In this document: piece by piece, positions 11,001-23,450 of the stretch
How the letters are laid out: every line of letters starts with the position of its first letter
How positions within the stretch are numbered: the stretch's first letter is position 1
NCBI GenBank assembly: GCA_022578965.1
Contig: MU400547.1
Span: forward strand, 248,001 to 312,000
Length of the DNA: 64,000 nt
Direction of reading: 5' to 3'
From: Xylaria sp. FL1777
Taxonomy: Eukaryota > Ascomycota > Sordariomycetes > Xylariales > Xylariaceae
Made by a program: the position numbers and the translations under genes
The notes under the pieces: generated by a model
Told to the model about the DNA's origin: nothing
The model's input: only the letters and a program-made list of their open reading frames with translations
Database searches by the model: none

Positions 11001-13326
11001 CCACTGGGTTCCCACCAACCCAGATGCTACGTTCTCGAAAATTGTCTGATTGAAGAGGAATGGTTCTTGTTGAACAAGACCAATCTGAGATCTCCACCAC
11101 TTCAAATCAAGATCAGTAAGTTTACGTCCGCCAATCGTGACAGACCCATTGCGGAAGTAGAGAATCTAGTCTAATATTAGTGCAATCACCAATAACGGCG
11201 ACAATACTTACCAGCTTTTTATCCCCCATGTCACCATCCATCTCGTACCAACGTTGAATCAGGGCAACTATGGTACTCTTACCGGAACCTGATGGACCAA
11301 CGATAGCTGTTACCTTGCCAGCGGGGATAATCAAATTTAGATCATCGAGAACCTTGAGGTTCGGCCGAGTAGGATACGTGAAGTTGACATTCCATAAAAC
11401 AATATTACCTGTAGCAGATGCCTCCGGGTGTTTAAAGCCAGTGGTAACTGGTCTCGGGGCGTCAATGCCGTTGAAAAGGATTCTAGCCGCCCCAGCTGCC
11501 CGAGCTGCGGCTGATATTGGCGCAGCGATGCCCCCGGCACCTATTGCAAGCATCATGACACACATCAAGACACTATGAATATATTAGGAGTGATAGCCTT
11601 GCGGAGTCGTAGTACTCACATGATTGTAGTGCCGACATTTTCAATTTCGCGGCTATTTAGTAACTTGACAGCAAACCAGAATGCCAACGCGAATGTCCTA
11701 ACTCACAGTCAGCCCTTAACATCCTTCAAGGCTTAGGCTAGGTTACCTACGAGTAGACGCTGAAATAGACTATACCTTTTCGTCAGCATAATACTAAGCT
11801 TTGGAGTGAAGACCACATACTCGTCGCTTGCTGAATAGCAACGATCCCCGATAGTCGAAGGCCCCTTCTGCCAGCTTCGTCTACCCATTGTTTATATCTC
11901 TCCACCATCTTCCTTTCTGCACCGAAGGCGGCCACCATTCTTATCGAAGTGAATGCTTCGCTTGCTATTGCAGAAGCCTTAATGTTTGCATCTTCTACTT
12001 GCTTCATGTTTCTCACCAAGAACGGAATGGTGATGCAGTAGCAGATCGTAATGAGGAGGAGACCACTGCTGGTCACTAGACTCAATTTCCAGCTATGCGT
12101 GAAAGCTACAACAAAAGCGGTAACAACCGATGATAGGGTCTGAATTATTGTAGCTAGCTTCTCAGATATGCCTATCTGCAGTGTGTTTGCAGTTGTTGTA
12201 ATGATAGCTGCGATCTGGCCAGGGGGCTGGGTATCAAGTAGAGAGACAGGAAGTTCCAGGAGAGCCTTGACATATACTAAGCGCATCGCTGAGGATATAC
12301 GAAGGCTTAACATACGAAACCCTAACTGTGATTTATGAGCCGATATATTCTTACGAAGGATGTAGCACACTCACAGTAGCGATGTATCCTAGTATAAATC
12401 TTGCTATGAAGAGGTATACTAAGTAAAGCCTGAGAAGTCGGATTAGCTCACGGACTATTGTTTACTGTTTGGAACTTACACGTATTCGCTTATGAGATGT
12501 CGATATTCATCCTGTGCTTGTTGGATAGTTGTTCCTCGCACTGACGCGATGTTGCCAATCAATTGTCCTATACTAGTCAGTATTACTAGCACATGGTACA
12601 AGAACTCACACTTACCAAAGATGATTGTCATGATAGGGAACGCAGCACCGGCACCAAGCGCCGCTGCTATGGAAAAAAACAGAAACAAGCGGTCCTTCCA
12701 TGTCGAATAGGAGAAGATTCTCTAGTAGAGTAATCAGCGCGAGCAATGCTAACTGAGGACAATGTCCTTACTAGGAAATCTCCTAGAGATCTTTTGTAAG
12801 CTCTGAACCTGCTTTGCCACTTTCCCGGGTCATGTGCTGGGGCTAGAGGTACAGCAGTTGATTCGGTAGCTATTGCTGGTGATGCTGGTGTCACATTGGG
12901 TATAGTGGTGGCCGACTGGATAGGTGATAACTTTGCCCCGTTCGGGGCTTCGGGGGATTCAGGTAAAGAAGCCAATGATGGCTTCACAGATATTGTACGA
13001 CGAGACTCAGTGATGTTTGTGGCACCGCCAGTTTCATCTAGAGACACAAGAGAGGTTCTCGAGGACAATGACGAGTTCCTCGCGAAGGGCGCTTGAGCAC
13101 TGAGGAGATTGGTACTGGACTCATTCTCTTCGAGTGGTACCAGTGAGGGCCGCGTCACGGCTGACAAAGCATCTGGTAACGAGACTGATGAGGCGCTTGG
13201 AAACTGGTTATTTCCTTGACCCTCGGAAAAGTTAGGTGGAGTATCCAAGCTGGTCTTCTGCGTCTTCTGTGGTTGTTGAGGTTGCAAGGGCTCATCTTGG
13301 TTGCCGGCTAAACCCCCTTCCATCAT
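8089..13326 (-). CDS. Full-size ABC transporter, ABCB/MDR type (TMD-NBD-TMD-NBD), 20 exons
   Basis: Model: complement(join(8089..8115,8174..8729,8789..8825,8877..8916,8966..9159,9209..9248,9301..9326,9374..9423,9473..10002,10049..10221,10273..10858,10911..11165,11212..11572,11620..11697,11751..11769,11821..12325,12375..12429,12480..12567,12616..12721,12772..13326)), 1426 aa. A Ser/Pro-rich N-tail of about 185 residues precedes the first TM domain. NBD1 has Walker A Gly-Pro-Ser-Gly-Ser-Gly-Lys-Ser (about residue 561), LSGGQRQR and an [11 protein letters not shown]alker B. NBD2 has Gly-Pro-Ser-Gly-Cys-Gly-Lys-Thr (about 1218), LLSGGQRQR and [10 protein letters not shown]. Both H-loops (IAHRLA) are present, so both ATP sites look functional. 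The family exports hydrophobic compounds across the plasma membrane. It is next to the FSH hydrolase and PKS, so it is inferred to export the polyketide or give self-protection. All 19 introns are 46-59 nt and the summed length is divisible by three. Confidence 0.92.
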
Positions 13327-13957
13327 GGAAAGGGTGACTAACGGCTTGTGAAGTTCACTTATACTCGGCGTCGGGCAAAAGGATAATTTTTGATCCGGGA
13401 AGAATAATTATTAAACCTGTAAATTTCAAAAGTTGAATAAAGGAGGGGAGAAGGACTTAGCAATACGTGGGTTCTTGAATATTACTACTAGTACTGCCAT
13501 GGTGGCGCTTCTTGCGGTACGCCTATGAGCGGATCTGGGTAAACTGAACTGACCGGAGACCAGCTCCGCTGAGTACCAGCCGATAACCCCAGTACGAGCC
13601 GAAGATATATTACCATGCCATTTTTCTTATGGCGTAGCCATGTTTATGCCTGTTCCTGCATTATGTACTGTTTTGATCCAATGCCAACTTGCCCTTCAAT
13701 TGTGGTACAGATTGGCAATGCACATATCGAATAGGATACGTCGGTATTGGTATCTACTCCTTATCTTGCATTTTTATGATCCTGGATCTTTTCCACTTGT
13801 CCGACATACTAGGGAAAAGGTATATTTGCTTCGGTTGAAAGACATTGACGCCATTTAGAATTCAACGTGAGCCACAGCTTGAAATAAGTGCATATGTACA
13901 GTCTAATGAAATTCATGCGTTGAATACCCCTCCCCCTTCGTAATCCCCTATCTTCCT
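13327..13957. other. Intergenic between ABC exporter 5' end and FSH hydrolase 3' end
   Basis: This probably contains the exporter promoter. The plus-strand frame at 13640-13858 has no family features and is not called. Confidence 0.5.
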
Positions 13958-14870
13958 CTACAATGCTTGGGCTATCATATTGCGAATCACATCACCAAGT
14001 TCCTTGATAACGGCCTTTTCTCTTGGCAGTGTGTGCCCTTTGCCATGGTCAAAAATGTGTGCATAGTCAGGCTCACAGGTGTTGTAAAGAGCCATTGACC
14101 CAGTTACGTAGGGATCGAGTGAGCCAACTAAAAATAAATTTAGTTACCGACTTTTAGAGATTAATATTTGCAACTTACTGATATGGCATGTATGGACGTT
14201 GATCATAGTGTCTGACTCGTCTGATAAGATCATGGAATAAGTCCTGGGATCAAGCGGCGGCCAGCCAGCAAAGAAGACGGCACATTTGATCATAGGCTGG
14301 CGCCCCGTCTGCTCGAACAGCTCTTGCTCGGTGAGAACCAATGTCGCTGCTACTGTAGCACCTTCGGAGTAGCCAATTATCCCTTCGAATGGGCCTTCTT
14401 TCTCCATGATATCTAGCAAGAATTCGATCGCTCTCTTCGTGCTTAATACACTACTCGCCACGCCTTCCTTGAACAGCTCTCGCATTGTATCCTCAGGGGT
14501 ATCGCATTCTGGAAAGTCGCGAATGCGCGACAAGACATCAGTGTATTCAGTTGTTTTCTCATCTGGCTCAATGAATCGATAATAAGGAGGATTCCCAAAG
14601 AAGTCTTCAAACCCTTTCGGAGGAATAGCTTCGCATGGAGCGTTAATAAACCGAAAAGAGGCTGATCCATCAGACTCCAGTTCATTGACTAGAGGAGCTG
14701 AGGTAGAGAATGTTAGCCTAACAGTAATCTTAGTTCGAGCGTTCGTCAGCGCTCATACCCAGCTGAACTTGGAATTTCTACGGGACAATTAGTGTCGTAT
14801 TCCATTTCTAAGGGCCAAGAAAACTCACATCTGCGCTGCCATATGCGCCTGGAAGACACAGGAACCTCAT
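13958..14870 (-). CDS. FSH1-family serine hydrolase, LovG-like candidate polyketide-releasing thioesterase
   Basis: Model: complement(join(13958..14127,14179..14697,14759..14777,14829..14870)), 249 aa, the usual length for FSH1 proteins. It starts Met-Arg-Phe-Leu-Cys-Leu-Pro-Gly, the typical first strand and oxyanion turn. The nucleophile elbow is Gly-Tyr-Ser-Glu-Gly (Ser131). The acid lies in Gly-Ser-Leu-Asp-Pro-Tyr-Val and the His in Gly-Lys-Gly-His-Thr-Leu-Pro, so the triad is complete. Exon 2 is a 19-nt micro-exon, supported by clean GTAG and GTATGA signals and frame. FSH1-type enzymes such as LovG release products from highly reducing PKSs that lack a thioesterase (known). The divergent neighbour is exactly such a PKS, so that role is inferred here. 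Generic esterase activity is the alternative. Confidence 0.88.
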
Positions 14871-16351
14871 GTTCTAGATCTTGGAGGCCACTCTAACTAC
14901 CGATTTGCTACAGTATACCAAGACGAAGGCGAGTAGGCTTAGATGTATTGAACAGTGCTACGATTCAACAGACATGCTCGCTTATAGTCATAGTCTGCTC
15001 TAAAGAAGACAGTCTGTCTAGAAGAAGAGGATACGACAATAACAGGTAACAGCCAGGACCGGAATGTAACGCTACAATCATTCACATAGAGGATGGCACA
15101 CCATGTCTTTCAGGTATTTACCGCTTTGAGAAAAGAAAAGAATCATCGAAGGGTAGGGTCATTTACATGCGACCAATTTAGAACCAATCAAGTGTAGCAG
15201 TGGTTCACTGCAGGCGTGGCTTTTGGCCAGGCAATAGCAAAAGCAAATTATCAGCCTCCAAAAATTGGCATTACGAATGCCGGATATAGGCTGGGAAGAT
15301 TCGGGTGCTGGATAAAGCAAAACTCGAAACTTCCGGATATAAGACCTCGCCGGGAGAGTGTTCTAAAAAGATTTCAGTCGTCATCGTCGTAGTCGTCGTC
15401 GTCGTTATCACAATCGCGCGTTAGGTAATGAATCTAATCTCAAAGAGCCCCGGGTCCATTCTCCCACATCGGATCCAGTCAGAAACAGAGACGCGTAAAC
15501 TGCCGATGCGTGGTCCCGGAGAGGAGCTACTAATCTGCCTAGATTGTCATTTACAAGGCCTTACCCTGACGAAGATGCATAAGGCTACCATTCATGCTTT
15601 GGCCGGTTACCATATGTACGTATCCGTCTAGATGTCCAGCTCGGTGTTGGTAGCTTATCATGTTACTTCCCACTACTGACCCCGGTGAGCGCCTTCGAGA
15701 TCGGCAGCAACATGCCAATGCCATGCCTACCTAACCTTATCATATAAAATTATGGCTCAATCAATAACGGCCCTGGCCGGTTCAATATCAATAGATAGCT
15801 TTGCGGATCTTGGCACGACAGATCCGCCACCTCATGCCACCACGGCGCATTCGATGAATAATGAACTGATGTTAAGCCCATGCGGGATTTGCCGTCGACT
15901 GGGTTAGGGTCAAGCTGGACACGATGTTGCTAAAGTAGGTGACAAGTCGGTATGTCTTGGTGAAGCCGGTGGCTGGGACCCAAAAGAGAGACCCAGGGGG
16001 GTGAGATGCTAGATGGGATAGGAGTTTCAGACGGCCCGACGCCGTTCAAGGCGACTGGATAGGCACTTACTAAGAACTTATGTTGAGAGGCAATTGCTTC
16101 ATTTCTAATTAATAGAGGATAACCGTGCAGGGATCTCGCCACCTAAGGCTGAGAATGATACTCCGTTCTCAGGGCGGAAAGATCTTCCTGTTTTCCGGAC
16201 ATCAGGTGCCAGTCCTCCTTGTAAGAGGGAAAATCTCTCGTGATAAGTCTAACTTTATTGTTATATGGGAGGCATAAAAGGCATATCGTCCTCTCGTGAT
16301 TTTCTTGAGTTCATAGCTACCCCTAGTAACGTCGCAGACATCCCTACAATC
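14871..16351. promoter_or_regulatory. Shared 1.5-kb upstream region of FSH hydrolase and PKS
   Basis: It lies head-to-head between the minus-strand hydrolase and the plus-strand PKS, so both promoters must lie here. It includes a GTC-rich microsatellite at 15377-15405. No operator could be assigned by eye, and no coding sequence is supported (15428-15631 is a chance frame). Confidence 0.5.
15377..15405. repeat. (GTC/ATC)n trinucleotide tract
   Basis: This is an imperfect run of GTC/ATC triplets about 950 nt upstream of the PKS start, inside the shared promoter region. Confidence 0.8.
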
Positions 16352-19300
16352 ATGGCTCCAGGAGCCGTCAACGGCTGTACGAACGGCACGAGCGACGGGG
16401 CCAGTGAAGGCTCGGCGGCTCATACCAAGGGACATACTACCGGTAGAGTCAATAGGAACGTCAACGGCTTGGCGCATGAGGACATAGACGTCACCACAGG
16501 CAGCCAAGATCCCGGGTCAATTAATGGGGGTTCTGGATTTCACGAACATCCTCACGGCCCAATTGCGTATACCAATGGACACTACACAGCTCCTGTCAAA
16601 ATCGACAGCAATGGGAACTCGAATGGTGATGTTCGAAGTCAAACAGTGACACCGATACCCAAGCCTAAGACGATGCCAATCGCTATAGTTGGTATGTCGT
16701 GCCGACTGCCTGGCAATGTCGCTAGTCCAGCAGAGTTTTGGGAGTTGTGTGCTCGCGCACGGAGTGGCTATTCTACAATCCCACCAGAGAGGTTTGATAC
16801 TGCTAGCTTCCACCATCCAAATCCTGGAAAAGCCGGTTGTCATAATCCTGTCGGGGGACATTTCCTCAACACTGATCTAGCGGCATTTGATGCGCCATTC
16901 TTCAGTCTAACGGAGAAAGAGGCGATCTCAATGGACCCGCAGCAGCGCTTGCTCCTTGAGTGTACATTTGAAGCCTTGGAAAACGCTGGAGTTCCGAAGC
17001 ATAGTATAGTTGGGAAAGATGTTGGAGTGTTCATTGGCGGATCGTTCCCCGAATACGAGTCTCATATGTTCAGAGACCCAGATACTATTCCGATGCATCA
17101 GGCAACAGGTAAGAAGTTCAGAGTATTAAAGAAACGTGAACTCTGCTGACAACAGAAGGGTGCGCGTATGCGATGCAGTCTAATCGAATTTCCCACTTCT
17201 TTGATTTGAAAGGACCTAGTTTCACCACCGACACCGCTTGCTCGTCGAGCCTAGTCGCTCTACATGTCGCATGCCAGAGCTTGCGGACCGGAGAGTCTGA
17301 GTTGGCAATTGTTGGAGGCTGCCATCTCAATATGTTACCGGAGTTTTGGATTTCATTCTCTAAGTCACGACTTTTCTCTGATTCTGGTCGCTCGTATTCT
17401 TTCGATAGTAGAGGCACCGGGTTTGGACGTGGAGAGGGCTGTGGTGTAATCATTCTCAAACCACTTGACCAGGCACGCAGGGACAACGACCAGATTAGAG
17501 CCATCATCGCTGGTAGTGGAATTAATCAGGATGGGAGGACCCCCGGCATTACAATGCCATGCGGTGATGCACAAGGTCAGCATCCTAGATTCTCCCCATT
17601 CTTGGATGTTTATGTAGCTGACCAAACGAGCAGAGAAGTTAATGCGCCAAGTATATGATAATTCAGGCCTCAATCCTGCAGATTGCGGCTTCGTTGAAGC
17701 ACACGGCACGGGAACCCGCGTGGGCGATCCTATTGAGGCAACGGCAATTCATAATGTGTTCCACCAAGGCCGTACACCTCGGGACCTTCTATACCTCGGC
17801 TCCGTCAAATCAAATATCGGACATTTAGAAGGTGCTTCAGGCATCGTCGCTGTCATAAAATCAGCCTTAATGCTTGAACGAGGGTTTATCCTGCCGAATT
17901 ACGACTTCAAGCACCCGAACGAGAAGATCCCTTTCAAAGCTTGGAACATGAAGGTGAGAGATAAATAGTACGCAGTTAAAGCCTCAGAGAGTTGATGGTA
18001 TAAATAGGTCCCAGTCAGCCAACGTCCTTGGCCGAGAAATAAGAAATATATAAGCGTAAATAACTTCGGGTTCGGCGGCACCAATGCTCATGTCGTCCTT
18101 GAGCGGGTGCCTTTCACCCAACGGGGACCGAAGAACGACGCTGACCTTAAAGATGACACGCCTACCAGGAAACTCTTCGTAGTTTCAGCAAATGACAAAG
18201 TCTCGTTAGAGGCTGTCCTGAAGAACCTTGTCATATACTTGGAGCAGAGGCCCGAGATGTTCCAAAAGGCCCTAATGGCCGATGTGGCTTATACTCTTGG
18301 GCAGCGCCGGTCACTTCTGCAGTGGAGAGTCGCGATCCCGGCTTTGAGGTCATTCGATTTAATCGAAGCGATCAATGGCCAAAGGCTTACGCCAGGAAAA
18401 GAGTCAGATCCTCTGAGAATTGGGTTCATCTTCACTGGCCAAGGTGCTCAGTGGTATGGCATGGGGCGTGAGTTGTATCAGCAATATCCAGTCTTCGCCA
18501 ACGCAATTGACTACGCCGATGTGTGCCTAGGATCTCTAGGCGCTCCATGGTCTCTTCTTGAAGAGTTATCGAAAGATGAGAAGACGTCTAATGTCGGAGC
18601 AGCACACATAAGCCAACCGGCGTGTACGGCCATTCAGCTAGCACTGGTAGACCTCATGAGATCCTGGGGCATTAGACCGACCGCTGTGGCTGGCCACTCG
18701 AGCGGAGAAATTGGTGCCTCATATGCCGCCGGTAGTTTGACCTTCGAGACATGTATGTCCATTGCCTATCATCGCGGTCGACTTATTCCTGTCTTGAAAG
18801 AGAGGTATCCGGATTTGCAAGGTGCGATGATAGCTGTTGGCGGAAGCAAGGAGGAATTTGAGCCGATCATCTCAGAAATCAAGGAGGGAGAAATCAGAAT
18901 TGCCTGCTACAATAGCCCATCAAGCCTCACAATATCTGGCGACGAAGCTGGTATTGACGAGCTAAAGAAGGTTGCAGAAGAGAAACAGTTGTTCAACAGA
19001 AAGCTTTTTGTCGACACTGCATACCATTCTCATCACATGAACCTCCTCGCTAAGGACTATCAGGAATCAATTGCAGATACACATCCACCATTATCTACCA
19101 ACGTAAGATTCCATTCATCGTTATTGGGCCGGCGCATTGACGGCTCAGAGCTGGAATCTTCGTACTGGGTTCAGAATCTCACGTGCGCGGTGCGATTCGA
19201 CGAAGCCGTCCAAAGTATGCTTAAACCAATTGACGGTCACAGGACGGGGGTCAACATGCTTCTCGAACTTGGCCCTCATTCAGCTCTCCAAGGTCCCCTA

Positions 19301-22300
19301 AAACAGATTTTAAAGGCAGTTGGAGGGGATGCCGCCAAAGTCCCGTATGTCGCAGCCCTGGCACGGAAAAAGAACGCAGTCGAAACAGCGCTAGATGTTG
19401 CGGCCACATTGTTTACCAAGGGAGCCGTTCTCGATTTCGATGCAATTAATTTCCCAAAGCCAGGGAAGTCGCCCATGTTACTAAACGATCTGCCTCGATA
19501 CCCCTGGAACTACTCTGCGAAGTATTGGCACGAGTCTCGATTCACACAACTCCACAAAAACAGATCAGCCCCAAGGAATGACATCCTGGGGACCTTAGCA
19601 AACTATTCGAGTGATTTGGAACCGACCTGGCGAAACATCGTTCGCTTAGATGATTTACCGTGGCTCCAGCATCATAAGATTCAGTCCATGGTCGTCTTTC
19701 CAATGGCAGGATACGTCGCAATGGCCCTCGAGGCGGTAGCTCAAAGGGCAACAGAAGCAAACATCCCTTTCGACAAGTATGAGCTCCGCGACATCTCTGT
19801 GACGGCTCCTTTGATAATTTCAGAGGAGGATGTCGAGATGGTGACCTCACTCAGACCATATCAAGAAGGTGGTCTAGTCTCTTCCGAGATTTGGGATGAA
19901 TTTCGAATCAGGTCATGGACTAAGAGTAATGGGTGGAAAGAGCATTGTAAAGGCCTTGTCGCTGTGGAACCCAAAGAATCAAATGGGATTGATTCTGTAA
20001 GACAGGCTCTTGCTTCGCGGGTTCGACTCCAGAGCACTGTCGCCGAGGTAGAGAAGAACGCATCAAGGTCACTTGATGCAACTAAGCTATATGACACCCT
20101 ATCTGAAGTTGGGGTCTCATACGGGCCCACACTTCAAGGCATAAATAACTGTCATGTTGGCGACGGCTGCTCCCACGCGGAAATCCTTGTACCAGATATC
20201 GCGAAGGAAATGCCGAATCATTATCTATCAGATGCGATCATTCAACCCGCCTTCTTGGAATCTTTAATCTCTCTTTACTGGTCGATTGTCGAAAACGGAC
20301 AGGATGTTATTGATACAGTATATTTGCCAAGTTCCATCTCGAGAATCTCAATTTCAAAGGAGATCACCGCGGCAGCACAGGAGCCTGAGTACCGGATGCA
20401 GGCCTATTGTCAGGGTACTCTACCGATCAGCATGCCGAAGCCGACAAAGGTCGCAATATTTGCAACGAGCGAGACCACAGCATCTGAGCCACTAATAAAT
20501 ATCGAAGAGCTGGTAATCGCCCCAATTATAGAACGGGAAGCGCGGTCAGAAATTGACGCTCGTCGCGAGCTATGCTATAAATTAGACTGGGAGCCCATCC
20601 TTGAACCATTATCTGCCGACCCTGACAACACGAGTGACCCAGTGCCAGTGGGAGACTCGGAGATCCCGGACGCGGAGATTGAAATCATCTGTGGAGATAC
20701 TAATTCCCAAAATGAGCTGGCATCCAGCTTAGCTGAGGTGTTGGAGAGCATTACAGGCAAAAAGCCTAATACCAGCAGCCTACTGAATAGTGATGTGGCG
20801 GGCAAGCTTGTAATATTTTTGCAGGAGATCGAAACACCACTTCTCTCAAATCTCAAGGAAGCCCAATTCAATGCATTGCAGAAGGCCCTAACTTCGGTGC
20901 AAGGCGCCCTATGGGTTGTTCGAGGCGCATACAACAACTCCACAGCCCCAGACCTGAATATGGTCGCGGGTCTCAGCCGAACCATTCGCTCGGAAACGCT
21001 CTTACGGTTTGCCACCCTAGATTTGGATGGGAATTCACCATTACTGACTGGGAAGACAATCGAGGCGATTGTGAAAGTATTCATGGCTGTCTTCGGCAAT
21101 GGTTCATCTTCCAGTGACGAGATGGAATTCATGGAACGATCCGGCTCGTTCTTCACCCCACGGATCATAAATGATGACGAATTGAACGATATCGTTTATC
21201 ACGAGACCAAGCCCTCTGCAGTTCAACTAGCACCGTTTGGCCAAAATGACCGAACGCTAAAACTAAACATCGGTAATCTGGGCGCTCTTGACAGTTTGTA
21301 TTTTGCCGATAGCGGGGAGACTGAAATTCCTTTAGAATCAGACAGCATCGAAATCCAAGTCCGGGCTATCGGGGTTAACCATAGAGACTTAGCAGTCGCC
21401 CATGGTAAAGTCCCAATTCCCGAATTTGGTATCGAGGCCGCTGGTATTGTTACGTCCGTGGGGAAAATGGTTCGAGGTATCGAAGTCGGCGATCGAGTTG
21501 CCGCTATAACACAAGGCGGATTCTCCACTTCTGTTCGCACCAAAGGTGCCTTTGCGTTCAAGATGCCAAGGGATATGTCTTTTGAAGCCGGTGTAACAAT
21601 GCCCTTAGCCTATGTCACTGCCTATCAATCTCTGGTCGAGCTCGGTCGTTTGCGGCATGACGAGACGGCATTGATTCATGCTGGAGCCGGTGCTGTCGGG
21701 CAAGCTGCCATTAACCTAGCCCAAATGATCGGAGCCGAGGTATACACGACTGTCGGGAGCACAGAGAAAAAGGAGTTTCTCATGAAGGAGTACAGCCTCG
21801 CTGAGGATCACATCTTCTATGATAGAAATATCTCCTTCGGTGACGCTATACGGCAAGCTACACGACAGCAGGGCGTGGACTTGGTTCTGAATTCCCTTGG
21901 CGGAGATGCTCTGCAGGAGAGCTGGAAGTGTCTGAGCAGGTTTGGTCGTCTGGTTAATATCGGTTCACGAGATGCGAATTCTAACACCCGATTGGAGATG
22001 ACGCACTCCGATCTCAATGCAAGCTTCATTTCCATCGATATCATGTCTATTGCTGCCGAACGTCCCGCATTACTCAATAGGCTGCTTTCGGATGTCTCGA
22101 ATTTGATGAGGTACGGTAAGATCAAACCGATTTCTCCAATCATCGTTTTTCCGATCTCGGATGTCGAATCTGCATTTAAGACGTTGCACAGTGGCAAGAC
22201 GCACGGAAAAGTGGTCGTCATTCCACACACGGGTGACATCGTTAAGGTTACACCGCCAAAGAAGCCCGCACAGCTATTGAAGGAGCACGCTACGTATATT

Positions 22301-23450
22301 CTTATCGGCGGGACAGGTGGCCTCGGCCGTAGCATGGCACGTTGGATGGTTAGTCGAGGGGCACGCCATTTAGTGCTGGTATCACGAAGCGGAACTGCTA
22401 CTGGCAAAGTCAAAGAATTGATAGAAGAAGTTGCAGAAGTTGGGGCTGAGATTATCGTTCGAAGATGTGATGTGGCGAATGCAGTCGATGTCGAGGAGCT
22501 AGTCAACTTTGGACTAGAAGGCATGCCTCCTGTCCGAGGTTTGATACATGGTGCCATGGTGCTTCGAGTAAGTATCATGACTGGGCCGGTTATTAACATA
22601 GAACACTGCTAACCTAGTGTAGGATGTGCTCTTTGAGAAGATGATATATGATGAATACATTGCTGTCATCGAATCTAAGGTCCAAGGCGGCTGGAATTTT
22701 CATCATGCCCTCATTAATGCGCAACTCGACTTCTTTGTGGCAATATCCTCTGTTGCTGGGATGGTAGGAAACCGAGGCCAAGCTGCATATGCAGCTGCAA
22801 ATTGTTTCCTGAACTCTCTCGTTCAGCATCGCCTTGCAGTAGGACTACCTGCATCATCCCTAGATCTCACAGCTATCTCCGACTCCGGATACCTGGCGGA
22901 AGACCTTGAAAAGGCTGCAGAGGTTGCGAGAAACTTAGGAAGTGATACAATCTGTGAGGCAGAAGTGTTAGCTCTCCTTGGTACGGCCATTTCTGGTCGC
23001 ATGGCCACGGCCTGCAATAACCATACAATCACCGGCATGCGGATCACACCCACAATGAAGCCATTTTGGACAGACGACGCAAAGTGCAAATACCTTCGCG
23101 AGGCGGCTGAGGCAGCGGCAGCAGCCGACACATCTGCCGGAGTATCCAAGACTATATCCTACAACGTGGCTGTGAAAGCAGCAAAGACATTGGACGAAGC
23201 AGAACAAGTCGTCTGTGCTGGATTAGTCAGCAAACTCGCCGCTGTAATGATGATGGAAATTGAAGATCTCGACGTCACGCGCTCGCTGTCTCATTATCCT
23301 CTCGACTCTCTTGTCGCGATCGAGATCCGAAATTTCATAACCCGTGAGTTTGAAGCCACATTGCAGGTCCTGGAGCTTTTGTCAAGCGGTTCGATACAAA
23401 CCTTGGCGAAGGTAGTGTGCGTGAAAAGTAAACTGGTAAATTTTCAGTAA
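16352..23450 (+). CDS. Highly reducing type I polyketide synthase (KS-AT-DH-psiKR-ER-KR-ACP)
   Basis: Model: join(16352..17108,17159..17575,17634..17953,18008..22567,22623..23450), 2293 aa. After a Gly/Asn-rich leader, KS begins near residue 108 with Cys280 (Asp-Thr-Ala-Cys-Ser), His415 (His-Gly-Thr-Gly-Thr) and His455. AT has Ser729 in Gly-His-Ser-Ser-Gly-Glu. DH has His1054, but Glu1249 stands where Asp is expected. No SAM-binding motif occurs between DH and ER, so a C-methyltransferase is absent. ER has a Gly-Ala-Gly-Ala-Val-Gly cofactor loop near 1723. KR has a GGTGGLG loop plus the catalytic Ser (about 2060) and Tyr (about 2074). ACP has Ser2247 in Leu-Asp-Ser-Leu. No TE or R domain follows, so release must be in trans, probably by the adjacent FSH hydrolase. 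An in-frame ATG at 16265 is an alternative start. The product is unknown. Confidence 0.95.

Noticed and set aside
16265..16351. Upstream in-frame ATG as PKS start
   Set aside because: Adds 29 residues without family support. The ATG at 16352 starts the usual Gly/Asn-rich leader. Not excluded.
21817..22599. 260-codon minus-strand frame inside the PKS
   Set aside because: Antisense shadow of the ER/KR coding region; no family features.
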